Assembly: GCA_018398765.1 (NCBI GenBank)
Contig: JAHBMJ010001139.1
Location: forward strand, 1 to 35,131
Reading direction: 5' to 3'
DNA length: 35,131 nucleotides
Origin: Chromera velia
Taxonomy: Eukaryota > Sar > Chromeraceae
Made by a program: the position numbers and the translations under genes. Each line of letters begins with the position of its first letter. Position 1 is the stretch's first letter. The notes below the pieces were generated by a model, which made no database searches, was not told where the DNA came from, and was given only the letters and a program-made list of their open reading frames with translations. Below, in pieces: positions 1-10,670 of the stretch.

Positions 1-161
1 AGCGAGAGAGAGAGAGAGAGAGAGAGAAAGGAAGGAAGGAAGGAAGGAAGGAAGGGACGGACGGACGGACGGACGGACGGACGGACGGACCGACCGAAAG
101 AAAGAAAGAAAGAAAGGAAGAAAGAAAAGAAAGAAAAGAAAGAAAAGAAAGAAGGAAAGAA

Positions 162-193
<32 letters not shown>

Positions 194-421
194 CAGAGAA
201 GAAAGAAAGAAAGAAAGAAGGAAAGAAGGAAGGAAAGAAGGAAGGAAAGAAGGAAGGAAAGAAGGAAGAAAAGAAAAGAAAAGAAAGAAAGAAAGACAGA
301 CAGACAGACAGAGGAGAAGAAAGAAAGAAAGAAAAGAAAGAAAGAAAGAAAGAAAGAAAAGAAAGAAAGAAAGAAAGAAAGGAAAGAAAGAAAGAAAGGA
401 AAGAAAGAAAGAAAGAAAGGA

Positions 422-457
<36 letters not shown>

Positions 458-617
458 ACGAACGAACGGACGGACGGACGGACGGACGAACGAGCGAGCG
501 AGCGAAAGAAAGAAAGAAAGAAAGAAAGAAAAGAAAGAAAAAAAGAAAGAAAGAAAAAGAAAGAAAGAAAGAAAGAAAGAAAGAAAAGAAAAGAAAAGAA
601 AAGAAAGAAAGAAAGGA

Positions 618-656
<39 letters not shown>

Positions 657-842
657 GAAAGAAAGAAAGAAAGAAAGAAAAGAAAGAACGAACGAACGGA
701 CGGACGGACGGACGAACGAGCGAGCGAGCGAGCGAGCGAGCGAGCGAAAGAAAGAAAGAAAGAAAGAAAGAAAGAAAAGAAAGAAAGAAAAGAAAGAAAG
801 AAAGAAAAGAAAAGAAAAGAAAAGAAAGAAAGAAAGAAAGAA

Positions 843-874
<32 letters not shown>

Positions 875-955
875 CAGAAAGGAAGGAAGGAAGGAAAAGA
901 AGAAAAGAAAGAAAGAAAGAAAGAAAAACAAATAGAAAGAAAGAAAAAAAGAAAA
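1..955. repeat. Compound purine-rich microsatellite at the left edge
   Basis: The stretch is almost wholly tetra- and pentanucleotide repeat: GAAA/GAAAA with blocks of GGAA, GGAC, GACA, GAAC and GCGA. A block running GAAC, GGAC, GAAC, GCGA occurs near 454-505 and again near 684-748, about 230 bp apart, so part of the array is a higher-order duplication. No coding content. The window opens inside it, which suggests a contig edge. Confidence 0.95.
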
Positions 956-1110
956 GAAACACGACCAAAAGGTTAAGATAATCCTGATTCAAAAAAGAAG
1001 CGATAGATTCAAAAAGGGAAAGGAAGGAAGGAAGGAAGCAAGGAAGGAAGGGGGGAAGGAAGCAAGAACGTAAGTAAGAAAAGGAGAAAAGAGAATAGAA
1101 GAGAAAAGAA

Positions 1111-1184
1111 GACACACACACACACACACACACGGGGGACACGGAGAGATGGGGGGAGAGAGAAGGGGGGGGGGGGGGGGGGGG

Positions 1185-1216
<32 letters not shown>
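1111..1216. repeat. (CA)n, poly-G and poly-A tracts
   Basis: A CA dinucleotide run at about 1111-1133 is followed by about 20 G (1165-1184) directly joined to about 32 A (1185-1216). The homopolymer lengths are probably unreliable in the assembly. The open frames over this stretch encode only low-complexity sequence. Confidence 0.9.
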
Positions 1217-1219
<3 letters not shown>

Positions 1220-3064
1220 AGAAAACACAGAAGGAAAAGGACAGAACGACAGACAAAAGGAAAGAAGCGGAATCGGACAGGCAAAGCCGGGCATGGAGGA
1301 TGAACATTGAGAGGGACCGGAAGGAAAATGAAGCACAGAATACGTGGGGGCAGAAAGGAAGACGAGGTCAAGATTCACAACCAGAGAAACAGAGAAAGAC
1401 AGGGCACACAAGAATCTACAGACAGTCGAACAGCAAAACAGCAAGGCGGATGCCCAAGAAGGTGGTCAAAAAAGAAGACGTAAGTCAGTACACCGACTGA
1501 CGGTCCTTCGAACACCTACTGTTCGAAGTCGGCATTGGGGAAGTTCATTCATATTTTGCGTGTCCACGCTGAAGAGGAAAGATACCGCGTGACAATTCGG
1601 GGTGCGGGGAGTGGAGAAGAAACATGTATCCATCTAAGACTAAGATGGCGGCAGGGCATGCATGGGAAACACGGAAGAGAAGAGCGCATCGACAGGTTGG
1701 AAGCAAAAGAAGATAGAGGAAAACAAGCAAAGCGGACTGAAGATTGGAGGCGGCCTGAAGCAGACCAGGCATTGTATTAATCAGCCGAACAGGCCATGAC
1801 GCTTTTCGCGTGAAAGCGATGGGGAAGCGAAAGCAGTCTTCGGGGAGAGGAATGGATAGGTGCATGGTCAACGGAAAGGGAGTGAAGGGACGAGGAGGGG
1901 TAGAGCAAAGAAGTAAAGGCTGCTCAAAATGAATCAGCAAACAGAAAGGACGAGGAGGACAAGAGCACCACGCAGTGCAGAAGCGATCCGGAGGTTAGAG
2001 AAGTACACCACGAAGAGACAGCACTATCGAAGAGTGTACCTGTTCCCCTACTGACTTCTTCCTTCCGATCTGTTCGAACCAGAAGGGCCAGTGAGTGTGG
2101 TTGAAGTTGTCCACCCAGGGAACGCCGTATTGCCTGCAGTAGGGGGAGCACACATGGACTTGGACACCCACATCCCGAAAGGTCAGGTTTACCAGACTGA
2201 CGGAGAGTGTTACCAATTTCAAGCCCGGATGTTTCACTGACCATCGAGCAATCTCGTCAAAAAGGTAGAAGGACGCGACCGTCGAGGTCCAGAAGGGGGT
2301 CCACCAAATCTTCGGGAACCAGCGGAGACCCATTGTGCCCGCCTTTTGTTCTCCTTCGTGTTTCTCTCTTGTTCGTAAAGCAATCACTGAATTGATCTGC
2401 TTCTCTTCTCCCTTCTCCTCACCAAAGAGGTGCCTCCTCGAGCAAATAAGAAGGCGAAATTATATTGAAGGAATGCCAGGCTTCTTTGTGCAGGTGGAAC
2501 GAAAGTCATCTTCGATCTACGAAGTGCCTGAGGTGTTGATCATTGGAACTTGGAAGATGACGAACGCCCCGGCATGCCCTGCATTGCACGCCCTGCTCCC
2601 CCCGAGGCGATCGGCCGCGGGGCCCAAGACGCCGGGGCCCGCGACATACAAAAACCATGCAAAAAACGCCCGATGTGTTGCGACCCGGTCGGGCCGCGTC
2701 AAACTTGATTGCATGCATGCATTATTACAATTAAATTTATAATTCCATTTTTTTTTTTTTTAATATATATTTTACTTTGTAGTCGTTTTTGTTAGATGCA
2801 AATGCTAAGCCTGCCTAGGGGCCTAAGCTCAGTCACCATCGTCTCTAGGGGCCTGCATTGCTGCAATTGATCCTGCTGAACTGAAATACCCCTCCACTGC
2901 CTATCTGTGAGGTTGCCACCCCCCCCGCATGCAGTAGACGGATACTCACAGGATCACTCTTTGCATGCAAGCCTTCACTACACCACCTACTCTCGTTGCT
3001 GACATCCCTGTTTTTTGAGAGATTTCATGGACTGCCACTCTCAATACGGCCATTGCCGCAGGCG
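1217..3064. other. Region without a secure gene
   Basis: Several short open frames overlap here and none matches a family I recognise. Around 2570-2660 the DNA is GC-rich with GGCC-type palindromes. A TGCATGCATGCA palindrome sits at 2710-2721, and an AT-rich stretch follows at 2722-2780. Two short copies of CTAGGGGCCT lie near 2815 and 2847. No LTR, terminal inverted repeat or RNA gene was seen. The region ends where the left LTR begins. Confidence 0.5.
1995..2387 (-). CDS. Possible coding segment of unknown function
   Basis: A 130-codon minus-strand open frame with complex composition, unlike the repeat-driven frames nearby. It contains WFPKIWWTPFWTSTVASFY, then DEIARWSVKHPGLKLVTLSV and a Cys/Trp-rich end (CSPYCRQYGVPW, THWPFWFEQIG). 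On the minus strand a GTCAGT sequence follows KK near the end and could be a splice donor, so this might be one exon of a larger gene. I recognise no domain. The alternatives are a transposon fragment or a chance open frame. No partner exon with matching phase was found. Confidence 0.22.
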   Translation of the reverse strand: MIALRTREKHEGEQKAGTMGLRWFPKIWWTPFWTSTVASFYLFDEIARWSVKHPGLKLVTLSVSLVNLTFRDVGVQVHVCSPYCRQYGVPWVDNFNHTHWPFWFEQIGRKKSVGEQVHSSIVLSLRGVLL

Positions 3065-3404
3065 TAAGGAGGTAACTCCTCTTCTCCTAAGTGATCGCAC
3101 TTAGTTCAGTTAGATCTCTACTACGGAAAGTCTGTCAGTTCAAGGTTCACTTCCAAACTGCTTCTAAAAGCTTTGTAAGCAACTGTTGTTTACTCAATCC
3201 AGGCTATACGCAGCTAATTGAATTAATTCCATTTTATTTCTATTTTATTTAATTCTCTTCTAATACAGACTGGTATGGCGGTGCCTCCATGAGCCTGCGT
3301 GCGCGTGTTGGTCTCTGAGCTGTGGGCGTCCCGTGCGGCGGCGGTGCGCGTTAGTTTGGCTCACCCCGGGATTGGCCGGTCCCGTGGCTCGCCTCACTAT
3401 GTTA
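3065..3404 (-). repeat. LTR, left copy (3' LTR of the minus-strand element)
   Basis: A 340-bp direct repeat matching 8619-8958 without gaps. It begins TAAGGAGGTAACTCC and ends CACTATGTTA on the plus strand, so the extreme termini are the short inverted pair TAA/TTA. It adjoins the polypurine tract, which identifies it as the 3' LTR. Confidence 0.95.
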
Positions 3405-3574
3405 CGTGCCCCTCCCCCTTGGAGCGTGTGTCCCACGCGCTCTGTCCTTCTTCTCAGCTTTTCTGCGGTTAACTGCCAACCAAAATTGACCGTACAATTC
3501 CTATCTATTCACTTTGATCGTCACTTGAATTCTTCGATTTTCTCCTTCGCATTTTGGAGGTGGGAGACTGGCTC

Positions 3575-4850
3575 TCAAGACGCTTCACTCTCAGGGAACC
3601 CCACCCATTGCACGCGGTATTGGGTTCCTTTGCCTCTTCCTCGAACACCGAGGACCTTTTCGACTTCATACTCTTCGTCAGCCCAGGAGGGCAATCGAAC
3701 GGCCGGACGGCCCCGTCCTTCGTGGCAGTACAACTTGCACAGCGACGTATATACATGGGGGTCTTTGCGGCTTCCTGCTGGCAGGGCGACTTCGAAATTA
3801 TCTCGGGACTGATCGAACTGGGTCACTTCGAAGGGACCGAACCACAGGCTGTCGAGCTTGCAGCTGTACAGGGGAATATCGGGCTTGGCAGCGGTTATCC
3901 ACCAGGAGCGATGGATAAGCACATAGTCCCCCATCTTGATGTTGTCGGTTGGGCGGCGTCGTCTGTTGGCATTTTGGATCTGACTGGACTGGGCTGCTTC
4001 GAGAGAGGCACGGGCGGCCTCAATGGCTTCTCTATGTTCCTTCAAAAAGTCAGAGGCCTCGGAGGAAGGCTGGACAGAAGGAGAAAGAGAAAGAGCAGGG
4101 AGCGTGAGGGGTTCTTTTCCGTGTTTGAGCTGAAAGGGAGAGCGACCTGTCCCGATATAGACAGATGTGTTGTATGCAAACTCAAGGGATGGGATAAATT
4201 CTGCCCATCGGTGATGCTGGGTCTCAACGAGGCAACGGAGGGCCTCCTCGATTGTTCGATTCATGCGTTCTGCTGACCTTGGTGTGTCGTGCTCTGCCAT
4301 CATGGAGAATGACAGGTGCGTGCCCGAGAGGGTGTATAGGGTCTGCCAGAATCAAGACAGAAAACGGGGGTCTCTGTCACTGAGGATCGTACGCTGCCAC
4401 CCCTTTTTTACTGTGACGTTTTCATAATATAGCCGGCCTACCTGCTCTACTGTTGCTGTTGTGTATGTCCGGATCAGGCATACCCCCTTTGACAGAGAGT
4501 TAGTGACAACTATAAGACAGTTAAACTGTTCATCCCCGAAGGCGGGCAGTCCAACGAGGAAGTCAATTTGGGTGACTTCCCATGGGTGGTTGGGAACAGG
4601 GAGCGGTTGCAGGAGACCGGGAGGCGCTCGGCTGGGAGCTTTGCTTCTCTGGCAGGGATCACAGGCACGAACGAATCTGCGTACATCTCTCCACATCTGA
4701 GGCCAGAAATATCTTTCTGCCATTCGACTATAGGTTTTCTCAACCCCGAAGTGTGCACTCTCTGGAGATGAGTGGCTCTCCCGAATAAGAGCCGTGCGCT
4801 GTGAGCGAGGGACACAAAGGCGGTCTCCCTGGAACAACAGACCATCTCTC
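3575..4850 (-). other. Integrase and chromodomain of the LTR element
   Basis: The integrase begins with an HHCC zinc domain ([18 protein letters not shown] then [10 protein letters not shown]), followed by the catalytic core ([14 protein letters not shown], then ILSDRDPRF) and its later part ([14 protein letters not shown], then [18 protein letters not shown]). A chromodomain ends the region at about 3.58-3.68 kb: [20 protein letters not shown] then VGFPESEAS. In chromoviruses this domain steers integration to marked chromatin. Confidence 0.92.
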
Positions 4851-5299
4851 AGAGAGAGACCTTTCAAACGGGGTATCAGATGAGGGGAAGGAAGTTTGTT
4901 TGGGGAATTCTTCAGGTGAGCATGCACCGGGGCAAACCAGGGATCGTTTGCATACTCCTCTCTGCAGCGCCTCTGCAGCTCAACATCTCCCTCAACCTTC
5001 AAGGTTGTCCGGCACTGACGCTGCTCAGTGCTTCCGTGCCCCCCCCCCAAAGAACGGGTTTCGCCAACAACTGCTCCCTCATCCTCATACTCAGGTTCAA
5101 GCCCTGGAACCTCATCGTCGTCAGGACCGTCGGCCTGACTGACCGTCGGCGGGGTAGGTTGCCTCACTCTGACAGATGGCAAAGGGGTAGAAGGGGAGGA
5201 CTGGACCAAAGGGGGCGGATTGCGGGAAAGTGCGTCGGCAACGCTGTTTGCCCTCCCCGGAATATAGTTGATCGGAACCGCCACTTCCTCCAGAAACTC

Positions 5300-6600
5300 A
5301 ATCCACCGTCTCACATGCAGACTGCAGCGCTCAAACGACTTCCTCAAATTCTCCAAACTCTTGTGGTCCGTCCAAAACTCCGACCCGGGCGTCAGGAAAT
5401 GACGCCAAACCTTCGCAAAATGGACAATCGCCAACAGCTCTAACTCCCTCACTGGGTAGCGTGCCTCGGTGGGGGTCAAACGGCGGGAGCCGAAGGCAAG
5501 CAGACGGTATGCCCCTGTCTTTTGACAGCGCTGAATGGCAACTGCCCCGATGGCTTGATGCGACTGTGAAGCGTCGTGTGCAATGTAGATAGGCTGATTG
5601 GGGTCAGGCAGTGCAAGGGTGGTAAGCTTAAGGACGGCTTTCTTTAGAGCAACGAATGCCTGATCATGCACAGGCTCCCACACAAAGGGGATTGAGATGC
5701 GGAGAAGAGAGAGAAGGGGAGAAGCAACCTGGCTGTACCCCTTAACAAACTTCCGAAACCAATTCCCTAACCCCAAAAACTGACGCAGTGAAGTGTGGTC
5801 GGTCGGCTTGGGGAAGTCCTGGAGTCCCTGCACCTTCTCAGGCGCAGGTCTGAATCCACCCTCACTGATGACCAGCCCCAGGAACTTGGCTTCCGTCCGG
5901 AACCAATCACACTTCGACAGTTTGACATAGAGAGACTCGTTGGCGACGAGCTGGAGGACGGCCTCCACGTCTCTCTCGTGTTCCTCAGGAGTGCGGCTGA
6001 AAATCAAGAGATCATCAATAAAAACAATTACACACCTGTCTAACAAGGGGCGCAATGTCTTATTGATCATACGCATGCTGATACCAGGTGCATTGCAGTA
6101 ACCAAACAGCATGACCAGCCACTCAAACGTGCCATACCTTATTACGAAAGCAGTCTTCTCCTCATCGCCCTTGGCCATCCGGATCTGATGGAAGTACTGT
6201 CTCAAGTCGAGAGACGAGAAGTACTTGGCCCCGTGCAGGCAGGAAATCAAGTCATCCGGATGCGGCAGGGGATATCTGTCCCTCACACAGATCTTGTTCA
6301 GCTGCGTGTAATCAATACACATACGCTGAGTGCCGTCAGCCTTCGTAACAAAAAGGACAGGGGCAGCAAACGGAGAGTTGGAAGGGCGGATCTGACCCTT
6401 GGCCAAGTATGACTCCAACTGTTTTCGGAGCTCATCGAGCTGCCCGTAGGTGAGCCTATATGGAGCTCGAGCAGGGGGGCGGTGACCTGGCTCGAGTTTG
6501 ATATGACACTCGACTTCCCTCTTGGGCGGGAGGGTGGGAATCTCATTCGGGAAGATACTGAAATGCTTCTCCAGAACCTTTCTCATCCCTGGCCTCATTC
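5300..6600 (-). other. Reverse transcriptase and RNase H of the LTR element
   Basis: The reverse transcriptase motifs appear in order: [35 protein letters not shown], then the catalytic FIDDLLIFS, then [10 protein letters not shown] and [17 protein letters not shown]. The RNase H domain follows with [17 protein letters not shown], then [12 protein letters not shown] and [11 protein letters not shown]. Together these copy the RNA genome to DNA and remove the template. The match to gypsy-type pol is unambiguous. Confidence 0.95.
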
Positions 6601-6689
6601 CCTCCTCCTACACTTCCCTGCGGAAATCTGTGTAATTATCCGAATTGACCGGGTGATTGCGCGGGAAAGATGAGAAAGGCGGGGGCTTC

Positions 6690-7300
6690 TATGTCGTGGT
6701 TCGTTGGATTTGATTGATCTCCAGGGGGGAGAAAACGGAGGAAAGAGGGCGGACCTCAAGACGGTAGCACCGGAAGGTGGTAGATTCCTTCTTGGAAAGC
6801 CTACGGATCTCTCTGCGGGTCAGGGGCTCAGGCTCGGTCCCCGGAATATGGTAGATTTCTGAGTCATACAGTGTGAACTGCGACCCGGAGGGAGAACAAT
6901 CTGCAGCGATGAAAAGAGACTTTGCTTCGAAATTGGGAAGGGGTTTGAAGGTCTCACAGAAGGGCATCCCCAGGACCACATCATAATCCTTGTCCAGATC
7001 GAGTACAGTCATGGTCAGGGAGGCTGCGAAGTCCTAAATTCTCAGATCGATGTCAGGCGCCTCCCATTGGACAGTAGTTGAAGGAGCCTGCGCACCATCG
7101 AGACGGATGCCCCCTTTGCACGTGGAGGGCTCCAAGGTGGACAAACGGAACTCCCCAGCCTCAACGACTCTCTTGCTTACATAAATGGAGTCCACCCCTG
7201 GATCCCAAAGGGCACGGATCGGGATGCCATTCGCTGTGCCGTGGAAGGTGATCAATTTCCCCCTCCTGCCTGTCCTGCCCCCAGTCGTGGAGTACATCCC
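6690..7300 (-). other. Retropepsin-like protease region of the LTR element
   Basis: This sits between the gag zinc knuckle and reverse transcriptase, where Ty3/gypsy elements carry their aspartic protease. The segment LITFHGTANGIPIRALWD near 7.2 kb resembles the retropepsin entry strand, and YDVVLGMPF near 6.98 kb resembles the late D(V/I)(V/I)LGMP(W/F) motif typical of gypsy-type proteases. Assignment rests on these two motifs and on position. Confidence 0.7.
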
Positions 7301-7549
7301 TCTCGGGGGTGCATTCTGCTGCTGGCGCTGTGACGATTGGGGAGGGTTCTCCTGGAATTGCGGTGGTGGGCACAGTCCAGGGGGGGGCGTAAGCCCCTGC
7401 GGGATGACTGGATTCCCCCACTGCCCTTGCACTGAACCACCGTAGTGCTGCTGCACCCCACTCTGTAGGTTGTGCATGCGTCCCTGACCTCCATAGAAAT
7501 TTCTCTGACCCCCATGACCCCTAGGACCCTGTTGTTGCTGTTGCTGCTT

Positions 7550-8310
7550 GCGGTTCCTGCATTGGCGTGCAGAGTGTCCCACCGCATGACAATTGAAGCA
7601 CCTATTCTCCTGAATGTGCCTTTTGATCTCATCTTAGGAAAGGGAATAAATTCGGGAGATTCGGTTGAGATCCATCGGAACGGGCCCATCGTTCGATTAG
7701 GACTGAGGTCGCAAAGGCGGGTGCGAATCACTTCGTCCGTCTGTGCCCTGGCCCCCGTAGTCTTTCTTTCTCCCCCCACTCAACAGCTGCTCGGCCTCCT
7801 CTGCATCCTTCATCGCAGCATCGAGACTGTTAGGCTTCCTTCTCCTCACTTCCTTCCTCACCTCATCCGGAAGGCCCCGAATGTAGTCGTACATCAAATC
7901 GATCTCACTCACATCAACGATTCCTTCTGCAATATCGTTGAATCGGACTGAGTATTTGTGAACCCCCTCATTGCCCTGACAACGGACGTTCCGGACTTCT
8001 TCTCTCAAGTCTGTCTGTTTGTTGGGATCGGGGAAAGGCTCGGACAGACGGGTGAAGAGATCTTCTATGTTGACAAAAGGGGAGGCGGACCTCTGCGTCT
8101 TGTCGAACCATTGCTTGAGGAATCGGGAGAAGTATTGATGCACCGACCCCAACTGCTTCGACACCTGAATATCTGAGAGCTGTATGTATTCCCTCATATC
8201 GGTAACCCAACCTTCGAGTAACTTCCGGTCCCCATGAAACACCGGCGGCTCTTTCGCCTTGAAGTTCGACCGCTGGGGAGGTAAAGAAGTCGGCTGTCGA
8301 TTCATCTGCT
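7550..8310 (-). other. gag region of the LTR element
   Basis: A part of the 3065-8958 element. The N-terminal portion has retrotransposon capsid character (EPPVFHGDRKLLEGWVTDM, then QYFSRFLKQWFDK, then VHKYSVRFNDIAEG). A CCHC zinc knuckle, CFNCHAVGHSARQC, lies near 7.56-7.60 kb and is followed by a Gln-rich stretch. In this family gag forms the particle that packages the element RNA. Treated as a fossil part, not a host gene. Confidence 0.85.
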
Positions 8311-8618
8311 GCTGTTGCTGCTGTTCTGGTGTCTGCTGCTGCTGTTGATGGATTGGGCCCCCGTCGGTGGCTGTTTGTTGCTGCTATGCTCCCAGAGCGT
8401 CCATCTGTTGTTGCTGAAGTTGTTGCGTCTGCTGTACCTGGATCATCTGCTGCTGCATGAATTGCTGCCCCTCCAGCAATTGCTGCAGAACCTGCTCCAT
8501 CGAGAGAGAGTCTTGGAAGAAGAAAGGAATTTACTTGCCAAGAAAGAAGATGACTGTTACAGTATCGGACTGAGCAACAGAGGTCCTGGAGAGATCAACC
8601 AGGCTCTGTGCTACCACA

Positions 8619-8958
8619 TAAGGAGGTAACTCCTCTTCTCCTAAGTGATCGCACTTAGTTCAGTTAGATCTCTACTACGGAAAGTCTGTTAGTTCAAGGT
8701 TTACTTCCAAACTGCTTCTAGAAGCTTTGCAAGCAACTGTTGTTTACTCAATCCAGGTTATACGCAGCTAATTGAATTAATTCCATTTTATTTCTATTTT
8801 ATTTAATTCTCTTCTAATACAGACTGGCATGGCGGCGCCTCCATGAGCCTGCGTGCGTGTGTTGGTCTCTGAGCTGTGGGCGTCCCGTACGGCGGCGGTG
8901 CGCGTTAGTTCGGCTCACCCCGGGATTGGCCGGTCCCGTGGCTCGCCTCACTATGTTA
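8619..8958 (-). repeat. LTR, right copy (5' LTR of the minus-strand element)
   Basis: A 340-bp direct repeat of 3065-3404. I count 10 mismatches and no indels, and every mismatch is a transition. The primer-binding-site-like sequence lies immediately inside it, which identifies it as the 5' LTR. The element promoter is expected here from family knowledge, but I did not identify a specific signal. Confidence 0.95.
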
Positions 8959-9059
8959 TGGCAGGACCGAGTGTCCCATCAGTAGAGGCCACAAACGGTA
9001 CAAAATCCGTGCAAGCTTCCACACACCCTCCCCAGTACAACTAAGTGCAACCCATTCTT

Positions 9060-9632
9060 CTACCTTTCATGCGCTGCAAGAATCTCTGCCACTCCTATCC
9101 TGAGGTAGCTCTGCTGGTCGCAATCAGCCAGCTGAACATCAAAGATTCTGTTATGCTGAGAGTTGAATAGCGAACGAATCCTGAGATTCCCCGCCAACCC
9201 TTTCCTCCCCAGGGTTTTTCCCCTTCTTCGGATCACTACATCGAGAGTGACCCAAAACCCTGCCTCTTCTAGTAACGCTTTCAATACCAATACTGCCTCA
9301 TCATGCTTTCTGTGTACTAGCCCCCCCCTCTTACATGCCTCTGTATGTCGGGTGTTCCAGACCTGCCCACAGCCATCACACCTTTCAGGTACGTCTGTCA
9401 ACTCAGCTCCGAGACGCAGAGCCATAGCGTCACAAAATTCCAAAGGGGAAAGGTTGGCCTTATCGTTCTCCCTTAGAATCATGTTCAGCCACGTCCCTGT
9501 GAATGATTGAATCCAAAAGGAGTTCATGCATGGCACTTCAATACGAGAGTGAATGTTATTAAAGGCTGGCCCGACCGGATAATAGCTTGCGGCAATCATT
9601 GCGCGAGTAAAAAACTCTTTGTATCCATGCAT
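9060..9632 (-). pseudogene. 5'-truncated non-LTR retrotransposon tail with CCHC and endonuclease-like region
   Basis: A 190-residue frame. It contains CDGCGQVWNTRHTEAC (C-x2-C-x7-H-x4-C), then KRGGLVHRKHDEAV, then a region ending NRIFDVQLADCDQQSYLRIG and VAEILAAHER. From family knowledge, a zinc knuckle followed by a (K/R)xRH(N/D) motif and a strand ending in (I/F)DV resembles the tail of non-LTR retrotransposons with a restriction-like endonuclease. No reverse transcriptase remains. The fragment starts at a CATGCATGCATGC sequence (9626-9638) and its other side is close to the LTR element's right end. A dead 5'-truncated copy is the simplest reading. The endonuclease label is tentative. Confidence 0.55.
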
Positions 9633-10670
9633 GCATGCTTTTGTTGTACATATATTATACGCGCGTAGCTATAGAAGTACGGGATACATCCAACCAGTTG
9701 GGTGAGTGCTTTGGAGGGCTATTTAGGGGTCCGCTAATTGATGCACACCATCGGGGGCTTGGGCATGTCTAAATTGTGTATTGCCATGGAGTGGGGGCCA
9801 CGGCAGCGAAGTATACATGTGATTGAGGTTTTTATTATGCATGCCGCATCCCCGTGTATGAGGGGCAGATCTAGCTTAGTCTGTCAAAAGGTTCCGGTTC
9901 GTCCCGTCTGTTCTAAATCTAGGAACACTGCTCATTAATCACTTTTACTGCGGCTTATTTCTTAAGCAGCGGTAGAGTAGGACTCGGAGAATAATGAAAA
10001 GAGGGGAGAGGCAGGGCAAAAACTTTCAAAAAGTTTGTCCCCTTGGTAAAGGCTACCCTTTGATGGCTGAGAACAACTTTAAAGAGACCCTCCCCATTAA
10101 TTTGCCCCTTATTTTCTCAACCTTCTTTTTTTCCTTTCCTTTCATGCGAAGTATACTTTTCAGGACCGCGCGCGCATCATATATGCATGTGTAACTCCGT
10201 GCGAGTTACTTGAGGGGTACGTATGCGCAAAGTAATTAAGGCATGTGCGATCGCGGCTCCGTGCAAGTTGCTTGAGGGACATATTTTGGAACTCGGGCGA
10301 CACCGACCATGATGGAGACAGAACCGGAGTTGAGTGCACAGCGTGAGATAAGAAGAAAAAGTGACTAATTTTTTTTAGTAATTTAAGTTAGTGTCTTAAA
10401 AGCCCTCAGAAAAAAAAAAAATTACGTAACATTTTTTAAAGTCATAGATCGAGCTAAATGAATTCTGAAATTAGAAGCTGAAAGAAAACGGTTTAGAGTG
10501 AAAAGAAGCGATAAAATCGGATGGAATGTGATAGAAATATAAGAAAGGGAACTAAAAGTTAGAGTTGTTGGAAGTAGAAAGAGGATAGATCATGTAAAGC
10601 CACACCTTGTTATGTTTTGCTTCAAGTCGTCATCGAGCTTCACTTGCTTACTCCTGTGGCACACACGCAG
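9633..10670. other. Region without a gene
   Basis: No open frame of substance was recognised. The stretch holds GCGC/ATAT-rich patches near 9660 and 10170 and an AT-rich, purine-biased tract at about 10360-10560. A short direct repeat containing CTCCGTGC(G/A)AGTT(A/G)CTTGAGGG is found at about 10195-10218 and 10257-10280, 62 bp apart. It may include the 5' end of the Merlin-like transposon that follows, but I could not find terminal inverted repeats. Confidence 0.5.

Larger units (their letters stand above)
3065..8958 (-). mobile_element. Ty3/gypsy LTR retrotransposon, chromovirus type
   Basis: A 5.9-kb element bounded by two 340-bp direct repeats and read on the minus strand. Parts in order from the right: 5' LTR; a primer-binding site just inside it (about 8597-8616, resembling the complement of an initiator tRNA-Met 3' end); gag; protease; reverse transcriptase; RNase H; integrase; chromodomain; a polypurine tract (about 3407-3420 on the minus strand); and the 3' LTR. 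The pol order RT-RNase H-IN and the C-terminal chromodomain define the chromovirus branch of Metaviridae. The copy keeps all parts but looks lightly broken, with perhaps a handful of breaks. The LTRs differ at about 10 of 340 positions (about 3%), so the insertion is fairly young. I see no clean target-site duplication. Confidence 0.93.

Noticed and set aside
989-1444. Minus-strand open frames rich in Phe, Pro, Cys and Val
   Set aside because: They read through poly-A/poly-G and CA repeats and have only low-complexity sequence.
3333-4276. Plus-strand open frames of 159-240 codons
   Set aside because: They are antisense shadows of the integrase and chromodomain region and the LTR.
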